Shown: positions 18,715 to 27,051 of the stretch, one piece after another | How positions within the stretch are numbered: position 1 is the first letter of the stretch | How the letters are laid out: each line of letters begins with the position of its first letter | NCBI GenBank assembly: GCA_035528905.1 | Contig: DATKXU010000097.1 | Location: 1 to 64,000 of the forward strand | Source of the DNA: DATKXU01 sp035528905 | GTDB taxonomy: Bacteria > Armatimonadota > UBA5829 > DTJY01 | Direction: 5' to 3' | Length of the DNA: 64,000 nt | Program-made: the position numbers and the translations under genes | The notes under the pieces: model-generated | What the model saw: the letters and a program-made list of their open reading frames with translations, nothing else | Database searches by the model: none | Told to the model about the DNA's origin: nothing

Positions 18715-19540
18715 TCCACGCCTCGCCTAGTTCCAGCATCGCCTGCTTCATCTCGTCGCGGCTGGGTGTCTTCCCGTGCCAGTCAACCTGGTTTTCCATG
18801 AAGGAGACACCCTTGCCCTTGACCGTGTGCGCGAGTATGACGGACGGCTTGTCCGCGGCCCGCCTCGCCCCTGCGAAAGCCCCCAGTATCTGCGGGAAGC
18901 TGTGGCCGTCAACTTCCTGAACGTGCCAGCCGAAGTCCCGCCATTTCGCGCCCAGCGGGTTGATGTTCATCACGTCTTCTACGCGCCCGTCGAGCTGAAG
19001 GCCGTTCCAGTCCACGATGGCGGTCAAGGTCGCCAGCTTGTAGTGTGACGCGCTCATGGCGGCCTCCCAGACGAGCCCTTCCTGAAGCTCGCCGTCTCCC
19101 AGGAGGACGTATATTCTGCTGGGCAGCCCGTTTAGCCGTGCGCCGAGGGCCATTCCGCCGCCGACCGAGAGGCCGTTGCCCAGCGAGCCGGCGGTCATGT
19201 CAACGCCGCAGGTCTTGTTCATATCCGGGTGCCCCTGGAGCGGGCAATCAATCTTTCTGAGATTCTCCAGGTCGCACATGGGGTAATATCCCCGGCGCGC
19301 GAGTGTCGCGTAGAGCATCGGACACGCATGTCCTTTCGAGAGTATGAACCGGTCTCGCTCGGGCCAGTCGGGCTTCTCCGGATCTATCCGCATCTCGCGG
19401 AAGTAAAGGGCGGTGACGATCTCAACCGCAGAGAGCGATGCGCCGGGATGGCCCGTCCCGGCGGCGTAGATCATCTTCAGTATGTCCCTGCGGACTTGCA
19501 GGGCGATTGCTTCCAATTCCGATGTCGCCAACCCGTTCAT
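18707..19540 (-). CDS. Transketolase, N-terminal subunit
   Basis: A 277-residue protein covering the TPP diphosphate-binding domain: GTGHPGASLSAVEIV, SKGHACPMLYA, GSLGNGLSVGGGMA, and the TPP motif LLGDGELQEG...WNGLQLDG. The ATG at 19540 overlaps the stop of the MBL-fold gene as ATGA and is preferred; another in-frame ATG lies at 19552. Pairs with the C-subunit immediately downstream. Confidence 0.92.
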   Translation of the reverse strand: MNGLATSELEAIALQVRRDILKMIYAAGTGHPGASLSAVEIVTALYFREMRIDPEKPDWPERDRFILSKGHACPMLYATLARRGYYPMCDLENLRKIDCPLQGHPDMNKTCGVDMTAGSLGNGLSVGGGMALGARLNGLPSRIYVLLGDGELQEGLVWEAAMSASHYKLATLTAIVDWNGLQLDGRVEDVMNINPLGAKWRDFGWHVQEVDGHSFPQILGAFAGARRAADKPSVILAHTVKGKGVSFMENQVDWHGKTPSRDEMKQAMLELGEAWNG

Positions 19541-20265
19541 CCGATTTCCCATCCGTACCGCTCGACGACCAGTGGGTCGTGGCCGGGGAGGATGATGTCC
19601 GCCTGCGCCCTGATCTTCTGCATGGCGGCGAAGCACTCCATCAAGTTAGAGTTAAACCCGACGGGCACATCTTCCTCGATATTTCGATAGGTGAATACCA
19701 CGTCGCCGGTGATGATCGCTTTCCCCAGGCTGGTCTGGACGACGACCGACTGATTTCCCGGCGTGTGTCCCCCGGTGTGGAGGACGCTTATTCCCTCGGC
19801 GATCTCCCGATCGCCCTCGACTTCGCGAAACCTGCCTTGGTCCTTGAACTGGCGGATGGTATCTGCCAATACAAACTGCGCGAACCACGGATGCGGCGGA
19901 GCGAGGACGGCCTCCAGCTCCGTCTTGTTCACCCAGAAGACCGCGCTCTCGAACTGCCGCGCCGTCGGAGAGAAATGATCCCAGTGCAGGTGTGTGAGGA
20001 TCACCATGTCAATCTCCTCGGGGGACACTCCGAGCTTCGACAGCCGGCTCAGAGGCTGCCAGTCCTCGGGCTGCTTCATCTCCGGGTTGAACGTCTCGCC
20101 CTTCGCCATGTTGAAGCCCGTGTCCACGAGGATGTTTCTCCCGTTTCCCCTGACCAGCCAGAAGTAGGTCCAGAGCCTCACGGTCTTGGAGCAGTCGCCG
20201 AGGTAGAAAATCCTCGGCTCCGGCTCGACAGACTCGCCAACCGGCAGTGGATGTATTGTGTACAT
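19537..20265 (-). CDS. Metallo-beta-lactamase-fold hydrolase (lactonase-like)
   Basis: A 242-residue hydrolase. Metal ligands are LTHLHWDHFSP (HxHxDH), GGHTPGNQSV and TGDVVFTYRN, with VDTGFN before them. Layout and length match the AHL-lactonase/AttM branch, which opens lactone rings. In this operon a sugar lactone is a plausible substrate (inference). GGAGG precedes the ATG by seven bases. Separated from the upstream glycosidase by a hairpin repeat. Confidence 0.88.
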   Translation of the reverse strand: MYTIHPLPVGESVEPEPRIFYLGDCSKTVRLWTYFWLVRGNGRNILVDTGFNMAKGETFNPEMKQPEDWQPLSRLSKLGVSPEEIDMVILTHLHWDHFSPTARQFESAVFWVNKTELEAVLAPPHPWFAQFVLADTIRQFKDQGRFREVEGDREIAEGISVLHTGGHTPGNQSVVVQTSLGKAIITGDVVFTYRNIEEDVPVGFNSNLMECFAAMQKIRAQADIILPGHDPLVVERYGWEIG

Positions 20266-20285
20266 GGTTGCGCCTCCAGCAGTAA

Positions 20286-20392
20286 AGGGTTTCAGGTTTC
20301 AGGTTTCAAGTTTCAAGTTTCAAGTTGCAGGCTGTCGAATACGGCCGACCTGTAACCTGAAACCTGGAACTTGGAACTCGGAACACCTGGCT
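20286..20392. repeat. Snap-back hairpin of AACCTGAAACCT words
   Basis: GGTTTCAGGTTTCAAGTTTC repeats are followed, after a loop of about 20 bases, by complementary CCTGTAACCTGAAACCTGGA words. The transcript would fold into a long imperfect hairpin between the glycosidase and the lactonase-like gene. It could attenuate or process the mRNA. Confidence 0.65.
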
Positions 20393-23306
20393 AGGTGATC
20401 TCAATCCTCGCGCCGCCGAGAAGGCCGGATGCGCGAGGGACGCCTTCCAGGAAGTTCTGCATGGAATTCGTGACCCTGAGCGTCAGCTCGTTGTCGCCCG
20501 GATTTACCAGCTTGCTGATGTCGAGTCTCCACGGCCGCCAGGGACGAACTCCGGCCGCCAGGCCGTTCACGATGGCCTCGAACATATCGCCGACATCCTC
20601 AACCACCAGGTTCACCGTTCCCTTCGCGGCATCGTCGGGGAGGCTGAAAGACGTCGTGTAGGATGCCGTTCCCGAATAGTACGGATAGCCCTGATCCGTC
20701 CATGAGCCAGTGCGCAGTCTCCCGGAGCGCCTGCGAATCCTGTAGGGCAATGTGCTCCCAACCTCGAAGTCGCCGAGCAGCTTCGGCATGCTGGTGAGGA
20801 GCTTCGGCTCGCCGGACCAGCAGTCGTGTGCGATGCTCAGGCGTACCTCGTTCGATCCCTTCCGCACGGCGGATGAGATGTCGAGCGTCTTGAAGCCCGG
20901 GTCCACGTACTCGCCAAAATCGGGGTTTCGCCACTCCTGATCGTTCACTCGGATGGTGAGGTTCATGCCTCCCATGTACGCGTCCCGATACTCGATGTCG
21001 TCCAGGAGGAGCAGGAGGTTCGCGGGCAGGTCGTCCAGCTCTACCGAAGTCCGATAGCTGAACAGATCCGCGCCGCCGCGCGAGTGCAGCTCGAAATCCC
21101 AGCGATCCAGTATCAGGCAGTTCGGCTGCTCCGTGCGAAACTCCCATTCGTCCCCAAGCTCGACGACCAGCCTTTCAGCTACCGAGGGCTGAGCGATACG
21201 TCGGCCTGAGTCCGCAGAGACAAACATTGCCGAGCCGAAGGGGGCGAAGGCCCATTCGAGCTTCGTTCGGCCGTCCTCTGCGATTGCCGGGACGGGCGAC
21301 GTATCTCCGGTTTCCAGGTTGTACAGGTCGAGGCCTGTCTCGCCATCGAGGGAGATCACGGCATTCCGCTCGGCGTCGGCGGTGTTTATCAGGAAGTAGA
21401 TATCGCGCCCGTCCTTCCTCCGATGCAGGCAGCGAATGGAAGAGAGCGCGCCCTCGCCGGATTCTATCACCACATGCGGGCGAATCAGCTTTCCCAGCTC
21501 CTCGCGAAGGCACTTACCCAGTCCTTCGAGGTCGTCGAAGTCGGCGGAGATCACTGCGGCGGCATCCTCGCAGCTTTTCCGGTTGAAGGCGATCACGTGA
21601 CCCCCGGATCGGCGGAATTCCCGGAGCTTCTTCGCCGCTTCAGGGGCGATCACCGGGGTCGGCGGCACGATGATGACTTCGAAAGCCTCTCCGCCGACAC
21701 GCAGCCCGCCGCTCTCCACTCGCGCATCGGTCAGCATCTGGCTGCGCAGGATGTCATAATCGTAGTGGATCTGCGGCAGGACCGTGCAGAGGGCATCGAA
21801 GGCATTGCTTATGGCCCTATCTCCTTCGCCCTGCCTGCCGATCTCGTACTGCGCCTGGAAGCCTTCCAGCGGATACAAGATGCCTGCCTGGGCGACGTGC
21901 GTGCCACCGCTCAGCATGTAGCTCAGCCGCCCGACGTAATCTCCGTAGCAGCGGTAGTACGGCCATGTGGCATTGTGATTGTGGGAAGGCGGCGCATCCG
22001 TCTTCCGGAAGCCCTCGATGGAGTAAAACACCGCGTGCGGGCACATGAAATTGACCCCAAGGCTGTACTGCCAGTCGGTGATCCGCTTCATATCCTCCAG
22101 GCTGAGCGCCCAGCCTGCGCATCCGAACGTCTCGCTCAATACACGGCCACCGGCCAGCAGATGTCCGGCCGACGTCACCAGCTTCTCGCCCTGGATGTTG
22201 GTTCGGGTCCTCGGGAGACGTGCCCATCCTCCGTAAGGCCCTTCGGCCCCGGCGCCAAGGTGGTCTGTGCCGGGGATATGCAGGTGCGCTAACGGAGGGA
22301 GTGGATCGGCCTGGAATATGGTGTTGCAGTAAAGCCCTTCCTCCAGCAGGAGATGGCCGGTCAGGAGCAGGCTGTGCTCGTCACACCAGCGCCGGTAAGG
22401 CTTGAAGAATGAGTTCACATATAGGCGATTCACGGCGCGGTAGAAGGCCAGCCGCTTCGGGCCGCTGGTCTCATCCAGCGTGTAGAACAGGTGCGGAAGC
22501 AGCTCGGACGCCGGCAAGCCCTCGCGCGCCAGCTCCTCAGCCAGATCATGGTTCCACGCGACTACCCGCGCGTGCGGGCGATTCCCATACCAGCAGATAT
22601 CATGGTGCCAGGGGAGAAGCGTTGGCTCATCCACGAAGAAGCCCTTAACCGTCTTGCCGAAGTGCTCGCCGATCACGCGCGCGTAGAGCTCGTGCGTGGT
22701 CTGGATGAAGCACTCGGCCGCGGCCCGATTGAGGTAATCTACTCCGAAGACCTTGCCGCTCGGCGAGTCGAGAACCTGGAGCGCGAAAATCATGATCTGC
22801 CAATCGCCTGCTGGAGCATTCCAGTTCAGGCGGCTGCCCTCGGTCATGCCTGCCAGGTCGTGCGAATCGCCGGTCGGCCGCTGATTCTCGTATCGAATCG
22901 CCTTGGCGCAGAGGACTTGCCCCGGCGGAACCGGGATGGCAGCCGAGGCCGGACCGGTCACCATGGCTTCGGTGAGGTCAACGAACTTCGAGCGGAACTC
23001 CGGATTTGCGGTGACTTTGAGGTCGCTCAGGCCGCTGGGGAAGGTATTCTCATCGTAGAGCCAGACCTCCATGCCGAGCCTGGACGCGGCGCCGATGCTG
23101 GTCTTAACGCAGTCGAGCCAGTCACTGGAGAGGTATTCGGTATCGAGGCCGAATCTGGCGTGTATGAAGAACCCGCCGATGCCTTTCTCGTGCATGTCGG
23201 CGATCTGCCGCTCCAGCCTGGGTATCTCCAGCTTCCCGTTCCAGAACCAGAACGGCATCGCACGATAGGCTGCAGGCGGGTCTTTGAACTGTGAGAATGG
23301 ATGCAT
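20391..23306 (-). CDS. Large glycoside hydrolase, GH106-like
   Basis: About 971 residues. The N-terminal barrel begins PFWFWNGKLEIPRLERQIAD, then GIGGFFIHARFGLDTEYLS and VWLYDENTFPSGL, the pattern of GH106 alpha-L-rhamnosidases and related unclassified glycosidases. YGGW and LLLTGHLLLEE segments and a flavodoxin-like central domain follow, and the last 230 residues form jelly-roll sugar-binding domains like those of GH2 enzymes (LLLDDIEYRDAYMGG, ASYTTSFSLP). No signal peptide is seen, so it may act on imported oligosaccharides. Start is uncertain between ATG 23306 and GTG 23321. First gene of the catabolic operon. Confidence 0.8.
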   Translation of the reverse strand: MHPFSQFKDPPAAYRAMPFWFWNGKLEIPRLERQIADMHEKGIGGFFIHARFGLDTEYLSSDWLDCVKTSIGAASRLGMEVWLYDENTFPSGLSDLKVTANPEFRSKFVDLTEAMVTGPASAAIPVPPGQVLCAKAIRYENQRPTGDSHDLAGMTEGSRLNWNAPAGDWQIMIFALQVLDSPSGKVFGVDYLNRAAAECFIQTTHELYARVIGEHFGKTVKGFFVDEPTLLPWHHDICWYGNRPHARVVAWNHDLAEELAREGLPASELLPHLFYTLDETSGPKRLAFYRAVNRLYVNSFFKPYRRWCDEHSLLLTGHLLLEEGLYCNTIFQADPLPPLAHLHIPGTDHLGAGAEGPYGGWARLPRTRTNIQGEKLVTSAGHLLAGGRVLSETFGCAGWALSLEDMKRITDWQYSLGVNFMCPHAVFYSIEGFRKTDAPPSHNHNATWPYYRCYGDYVGRLSYMLSGGTHVAQAGILYPLEGFQAQYEIGRQGEGDRAISNAFDALCTVLPQIHYDYDILRSQMLTDARVESGGLRVGGEAFEVIIVPPTPVIAPEAAKKLREFRRSGGHVIAFNRKSCEDAAAVISADFDDLEGLGKCLREELGKLIRPHVVIESGEGALSSIRCLHRRKDGRDIYFLINTADAERNAVISLDGETGLDLYNLETGDTSPVPAIAEDGRTKLEWAFAPFGSAMFVSADSGRRIAQPSVAERLVVELGDEWEFRTEQPNCLILDRWDFELHSRGGADLFSYRTSVELDDLPANLLLLLDDIEYRDAYMGGMNLTIRVNDQEWRNPDFGEYVDPGFKTLDISSAVRKGSNEVRLSIAHDCWSGEPKLLTSMPKLLGDFEVGSTLPYRIRRRSGRLRTGSWTDQGYPYYSGTASYTTSFSLPDDAAKGTVNLVVEDVGDMFEAIVNGLAAGVRPWRPWRLDISKLVNPGDNELTLRVTNSMQNFLEGVPRASGLLGGARIEIT

Positions 23307-23368
23307 ACCACTTGTCCGCACGGCGCAACTTTCGTCCGCGGGACTCTCCCCCGGTTATTGGTGACTAC

Positions 23369-23397
23369 ATTGTACACCGGGATCGTTTGGGTGTAAA
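23369..23397 (-). promoter_or_regulatory. Promoter of leftward catabolic operon
   Basis: On the minus strand TTTACA (23397-23392) and TACAAT (23374-23369) with a 17-base spacer, 50-60 bases before the glycosidase start. Confidence 0.55.
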
Positions 23398-23433
23398 CAA
23401 CCTCAGGGGTGCGGCATCTGTCTGAATAGGAGG

Positions 23434-23508
23434 TGAGGGGTTTCAGGTTCAAGGTTAACGATACGCCAGCGCCTAAACTTGGAACCTGGAACCTGGAACT
23501 TGAAACCT
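23434..23508. repeat. Snap-back repeat of AACCTGGAACCT words
   Basis: GGGTTTCAGGTTCAAGGTTA and a downstream run of AACTTGGAACCTGGAACC are complementary in outline. The element lies just after the ParB-like stop codon and may serve as its transcript end. Confidence 0.55.
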
Positions 23509-24658
23509 ATGCGGCCTTGCGGGGCTCGAATTTCGGCGTGTAGTCGGGGCACTTGTACGATTTTGAGGTTTCCCTCGGCGACTCGGCCTCGGACATGTAC
23601 ACGTAGTCCTGGGAGACAGAGCACCTCTGGTAGAGCCTGTCGTAGCGCCCGCAGTCGAGGCATCGGCGGAGGACGGACCAGCATACGCCGCATTGCAGGC
23701 TGCCGATAAGCTCAATCCTTCCGCAGAGCGGGCAGTGGATGTACACTTCCCTGAATCCATCATCGCCCTTCCGGAGCGCACCCCTCATCTCTCTGCAGAA
23801 CTGGTCGAGTTCCTCAAGGAGTGTAGAGCATGTGCTGAGGAGCTGGTTCATCTGTATATTCTTCAGGTAGTCAACCAGCCGGACGTCTACGACATCTGAG
23901 AGCCGGCTTGCCGCTTTCTCCAAGGCCAGCAGATGCTGCTCTGCGGTCTGAGCCTTGAACGGACGAGCCTTCTTCCTGGCCTTCCCGATTTGCTTGAGGA
24001 TTTCCTCAGTCACCCTCACGGGTACGCGGAGAAATGCCTCCTTCTTCTCGGGAACATCCTTAATGGCATCCAGAATCTTCTGTGTATCAGAGACAGACAG
24101 GTTCTCCGCCTCGATCTTCTCGATCAGCCGAACCTGCGTCCCCGGGTCGTTGTTCAGGGCCTTGAGCGGTCGTGCATGGGCCTCGGTGAAGCTGCTGGCA
24201 GATGCCTTATCCCAGGATTTTATCAACGCCTGCTGGACTGCGTTCGGCAGCTCGAGCAGATCGAGGTGGCGGCGAAGCGTGCTTTCACTTATGGCGAGTG
24301 TCTTGGCGCATTTGGCCCAGGTCATGAAGGACAACAGTTTCTCGACCGCCCTGGCACGGTCAATAGGGTTGAGGTCCTCGCGCTGGAGATTCTCGAGCAG
24401 GGCGTCGGCAGTGGCATCCTCGTCGGACATTTCTCGAACGATGGCGGGGATTTCCTTCAGCCCGGCCAGCTTGCTGGCGCGATATCTCCGCTCGCCCATG
24501 ACTATCTCGTACTTCCCGTCCCTGGGCCGCACGACGATCGGCTGCAGCACTCCACGTTCCTTTATGGATTGGGCAAGCTCGTCCAGGCTGGCGTCGTAGA
24601 ACGTTTGGCGGGGCTGGTTAACGTTCGGCAGGATGTCATCCAGGCTTATGTGTTGCAT
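23507..24658 (-). CDS. ParB-like protein with Cys-rich C-terminus
   Basis: 383 residues. The ParB/Srx N-domain has GERRYRASKLAG (residues 55-66) and ENLQREDLNPIDRARA (89-104). A helix-turn-helix follows (CAKTLAISESTLRRHLDLLEL). After a helical middle the C-terminus holds paired cysteines C309/C312, C323/C326, C333/C336 plus C346 and C370, which look like zinc ribbons in place of the usual ParB dimerisation domain. No parA gene and no obvious parS palindrome lie nearby. It may be a transcription factor or nucleoid protein of the ParB/Noc group, not a segregation ParB. The start at 24658 gives the normal ParB domain onset. Confidence 0.85.
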   Translation of the reverse strand: MQHISLDDILPNVNQPRQTFYDASLDELAQSIKERGVLQPIVVRPRDGKYEIVMGERRYRASKLAGLKEIPAIVREMSDEDATADALLENLQREDLNPIDRARAVEKLLSFMTWAKCAKTLAISESTLRRHLDLLELPNAVQQALIKSWDKASASSFTEAHARPLKALNNDPGTQVRLIEKIEAENLSVSDTQKILDAIKDVPEKKEAFLRVPVRVTEEILKQIGKARKKARPFKAQTAEQHLLALEKAASRLSDVVDVRLVDYLKNIQMNQLLSTCSTLLEELDQFCREMRGALRKGDDGFREVYIHCPLCGRIELIGSLQCGVCWSVLRRCLDCGRYDRLYQRCSVSQDYVYMSEAESPRETSKSYKCPDYTPKFEPRKAA

Positions 24659-24782
24659 GCGCTATCCCCTCGCGTGACCGCCGACTTCCACAAAATGGCT
24701 CCCAATGTAATTATGGACGGTAAGCCTCCACCACTCTAGTAGGTTGGGAAATAAACTGGGAAAAAGACGGGGTGTAATCGCA

Positions 24783-24812
24783 TTGACGGGCGCTTGCCCT
24801 GGGTGCTATACT
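24783..24812 (+). promoter_or_regulatory. Promoter of C11 peptidase gene
   Basis: TTGACG at 24783-24788 and TATACT at 24807-24812 with an 18-base spacer, about 30 bases before the start codon. Confidence 0.55.
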
Positions 24813-24842
24813 CCTCTTGCCCTCACTGGACTGGATTAACAG

Positions 24843-26087
24843 ATGATGCCGAATACTCGCAAGCTTCAAGCTTTGCTCTGTCTTGCCTTTCTCGCGTCGG
24901 CAATGGCCGGATGTGGCAGCCACGGTGGCGGAGGGACCCAGGATGACGGCGACCAGACCCGTCGCTGGACGATCATGGTGTATGTGGCCTCCGACAACGA
25001 CCTCGAACAGTATGCAATCCGGGACATGAACGAGCTGGAGTCTGTCGGATCAACTTCGCGGGTATCGGTTGTCGCGCAAATTGACCGCATCCAAACGCCC
25101 AGCTACGATACCAGCAACGGCGACTGGAGCACCACCCGCAGATACTACATCACCCGCGATTCCGACACTTCCACGATACATTCGGAGCTGGTTGCCGACC
25201 TCGGCGAGCTTAACATGGCCGCGCCTGAGACCCTGACCGATTTCGTCCAGTGGGCGGTGCAGACCTATCCGGCGGACCATTACCTGCTTGCGCTGTGGGA
25301 CCACGGCAGAGGCTGGCAGACGACCACTGCGAGAACCTTGGGCCTCGACAGGGAGATCAGGGCTATCAACATTGATCAGACAGACGGCGGTGAAATGAGC
25401 CTCGCGGACTTGACGCTTGCCCTCGAGCAGTCGCCGCACCTTGACGTCGTGCTTCTGGACGCCTGTCTGATGGGAATGCTCGAAGTAGCCTACTCCGTTC
25501 GAAACTGCGCCGACATCATGCTCGCGTCCGAGGAGAACGTACCGGTTCCCGGCCAACCATACCAGACAACTCTGTGGCGGATAACTTCCAATCCCGGCAT
25601 GTCCCCGCTCCAGCTCAGCCGGACGGTGGTTGATGAGTACATGGGTTACTACCTTCCGGGGTCCAGCACGACGCTCACGTACTCTGCGATCAGCCTGACA
25701 TCGCTGGATGCCCTGGTCTCGGCCGCCGATCAGCTTGCAGATGCGATCCTTCGGGATCCGAGTGCCTGGCCGAGTGTCAGAACCGCCCAGGAGCAGACAC
25801 AGCGCTTCGACTACGACAAGGGGTCCTACATCTACTACAAGGACCTCTACGACTTCGCCAGCCGGCTCAATAGTGTCGTCTTCTCAGCAGAGATTCGGTC
25901 GTCCTGCCAGGCGGTGATGGCCGCCGTGAACGATACAGTGTTGTATCAGCGTAATTCCGGCGGCAAGGTAGCCAATGCGCACGGTGTCTCGATTTATCTT
26001 CCCGACTCTGGAAGGATGCTGAACAGCTACCGCAGCCTCGCGTTCGCGCAGGATACGAGCTGGGATGAATTCCTCGCAAGCTACTAG
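24843..26087 (+). CDS. Clostripain-like (C11) cysteine peptidase lipoprotein
   Basis: A 414-residue exported lipoprotein. The signal peptide ends in the lipobox SAMAGC (Cys24), then a Gly-rich linker. The C11 catalytic dyad is visible as His154 in ALWDHGRGW and Cys208 in LLDACLMGM; WTIMVYVASDNDLE is the usual start of the domain. C11 peptidases cut after basic residues and are often self-activated. Monocistronic, with its own promoter. The stop is followed by a leftward competence operon. Confidence 0.92.
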   Translation: MMPNTRKLQALLCLAFLASAMAGCGSHGGGGTQDDGDQTRRWTIMVYVASDNDLEQYAIRDMNELESVGSTSRVSVVAQIDRIQTPSYDTSNGDWSTTRRYYITRDSDTSTIHSELVADLGELNMAAPETLTDFVQWAVQTYPADHYLLALWDHGRGWQTTTARTLGLDREIRAINIDQTDGGEMSLADLTLALEQSPHLDVVLLDACLMGMLEVAYSVRNCADIMLASEENVPVPGQPYQTTLWRITSNPGMSPLQLSRTVVDEYMGYYLPGSSTTLTYSAISLTSLDALVSAADQLADAILRDPSAWPSVRTAQEQTQRFDYDKGSYIYYKDLYDFASRLNSVVFSAEIRSSCQAVMAAVNDTVLYQRNSGGKVANAHGVSIYLPDSGRMLNSYRSLAFAQDTSWDEFLASY

Positions 26088-26136
26088 CCCGCCTCATGTC
26101 GTCCTGAGCGGAGCGAAGGATCATTCCCGGGCTGCA

Positions 26137-27051
26137 CTAGTCCTTGGGAGACTGCATCGAGGTTCGGACCGAGAAGGAGTTAGGCGAAAACCTTACGATG
26201 ACCGCGCCATCCCGGTCGGTGCGGCGGATGTCCATTCGGTGCGCAGAGAGCCTGTCCAACAGCCTGCGGGATGGGTGGCCGAACGGATTGCTCCTGCCGA
26301 CGCTGATAACCGCCAGTCGTGCTCGCACTGCGTCCAGCCATTGATCGCTCGCGGCGGAGTCGCTGCCATGGTGCGCGATCTTCAGTACGTCGCTTCGGAC
26401 ATGGATGCCGGACGCCAGGATGTCGCCTTCCGCCTTCGCGTCTGCATCGCCCGTGAGCAGTACGGAGGACTTTCCATAGGTGAGCCTCAGCACGATTGAG
26501 TTGTTGTTCGCGTCGTCCCGCGTTCCTGACAGTCGAACAGGCGGCGGATGAAGCACTTGCGCGCGGACGCCGTCCCCGAAATCAATGACCTGGCCTCGTG
26601 TCGCACGCCTGTAAGGTATTCGCCGCTTCTCGATCAGGGAGAGAAAGCGCCGGTAGGATTCGGAGCCGTGTGGGATGCCGGGATCGAGCACCATGCCCAC
26701 GTAGAAATCCCTCAGCACGGGAACCAGGCCCTGAACGTGATCTTCGTGCGGGTGCGTCAGTACCACTACATCTATCCGGTTTACAGCCTCGCGCCGCAGG
26801 ATCGGCGTCACGACCTTCATACCCATCAGGTCGCTGTACGGCTTGTCCGATCTGCCGCCGCCGTCAACGAGGATAGTTCGCTGGGACGGAGTCCGGAGGA
26901 ATATGCAGTCGCCCTGACCTACGTCCAGGAACCACACGCTGAAGGTCCGTTCCCCGCGGCTGAGGGCCTGCCACCAGATTACCGCGGCGATGACGGCCAG
27001 GCTAACTATCGCCAGGCGCTCTTTGTGTGCGCGCAGCTTGTCGGTGAGCAT
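26137..27051 (-). CDS. ComEC C-terminal metallo-beta-lactamase domain as separate ORF
   Basis: 304 residues: one transmembrane helix (LAIVSLAVIAAVIWW) followed by the MBL domain of ComEC/Rec2 (FLDVGQGDCIFLRTP, LTHPHEDHVQGL, LLTGDADAKAE, IAHHGSDSA). In most bacteria this is the C-terminal part of one ComEC polypeptide. Here it starts inside the last 50 bases of the comEC core gene in another frame. GGGG lies about nine bases before its ATG, so separate translation is possible; a frameshift in an originally fused gene is the alternative. Confidence 0.85.
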   Translation of the reverse strand: MLTDKLRAHKERLAIVSLAVIAAVIWWQALSRGERTFSVWFLDVGQGDCIFLRTPSQRTILVDGGGRSDKPYSDLMGMKVVTPILRREAVNRIDVVVLTHPHEDHVQGLVPVLRDFYVGMVLDPGIPHGSESYRRFLSLIEKRRIPYRRATRGQVIDFGDGVRAQVLHPPPVRLSGTRDDANNNSIVLRLTYGKSSVLLTGDADAKAEGDILASGIHVRSDVLKIAHHGSDSAASDQWLDAVRARLAVISVGRSNPFGHPSRRLLDRLSAHRMDIRRTDRDGAVIVRFSPNSFSVRTSMQSPKD

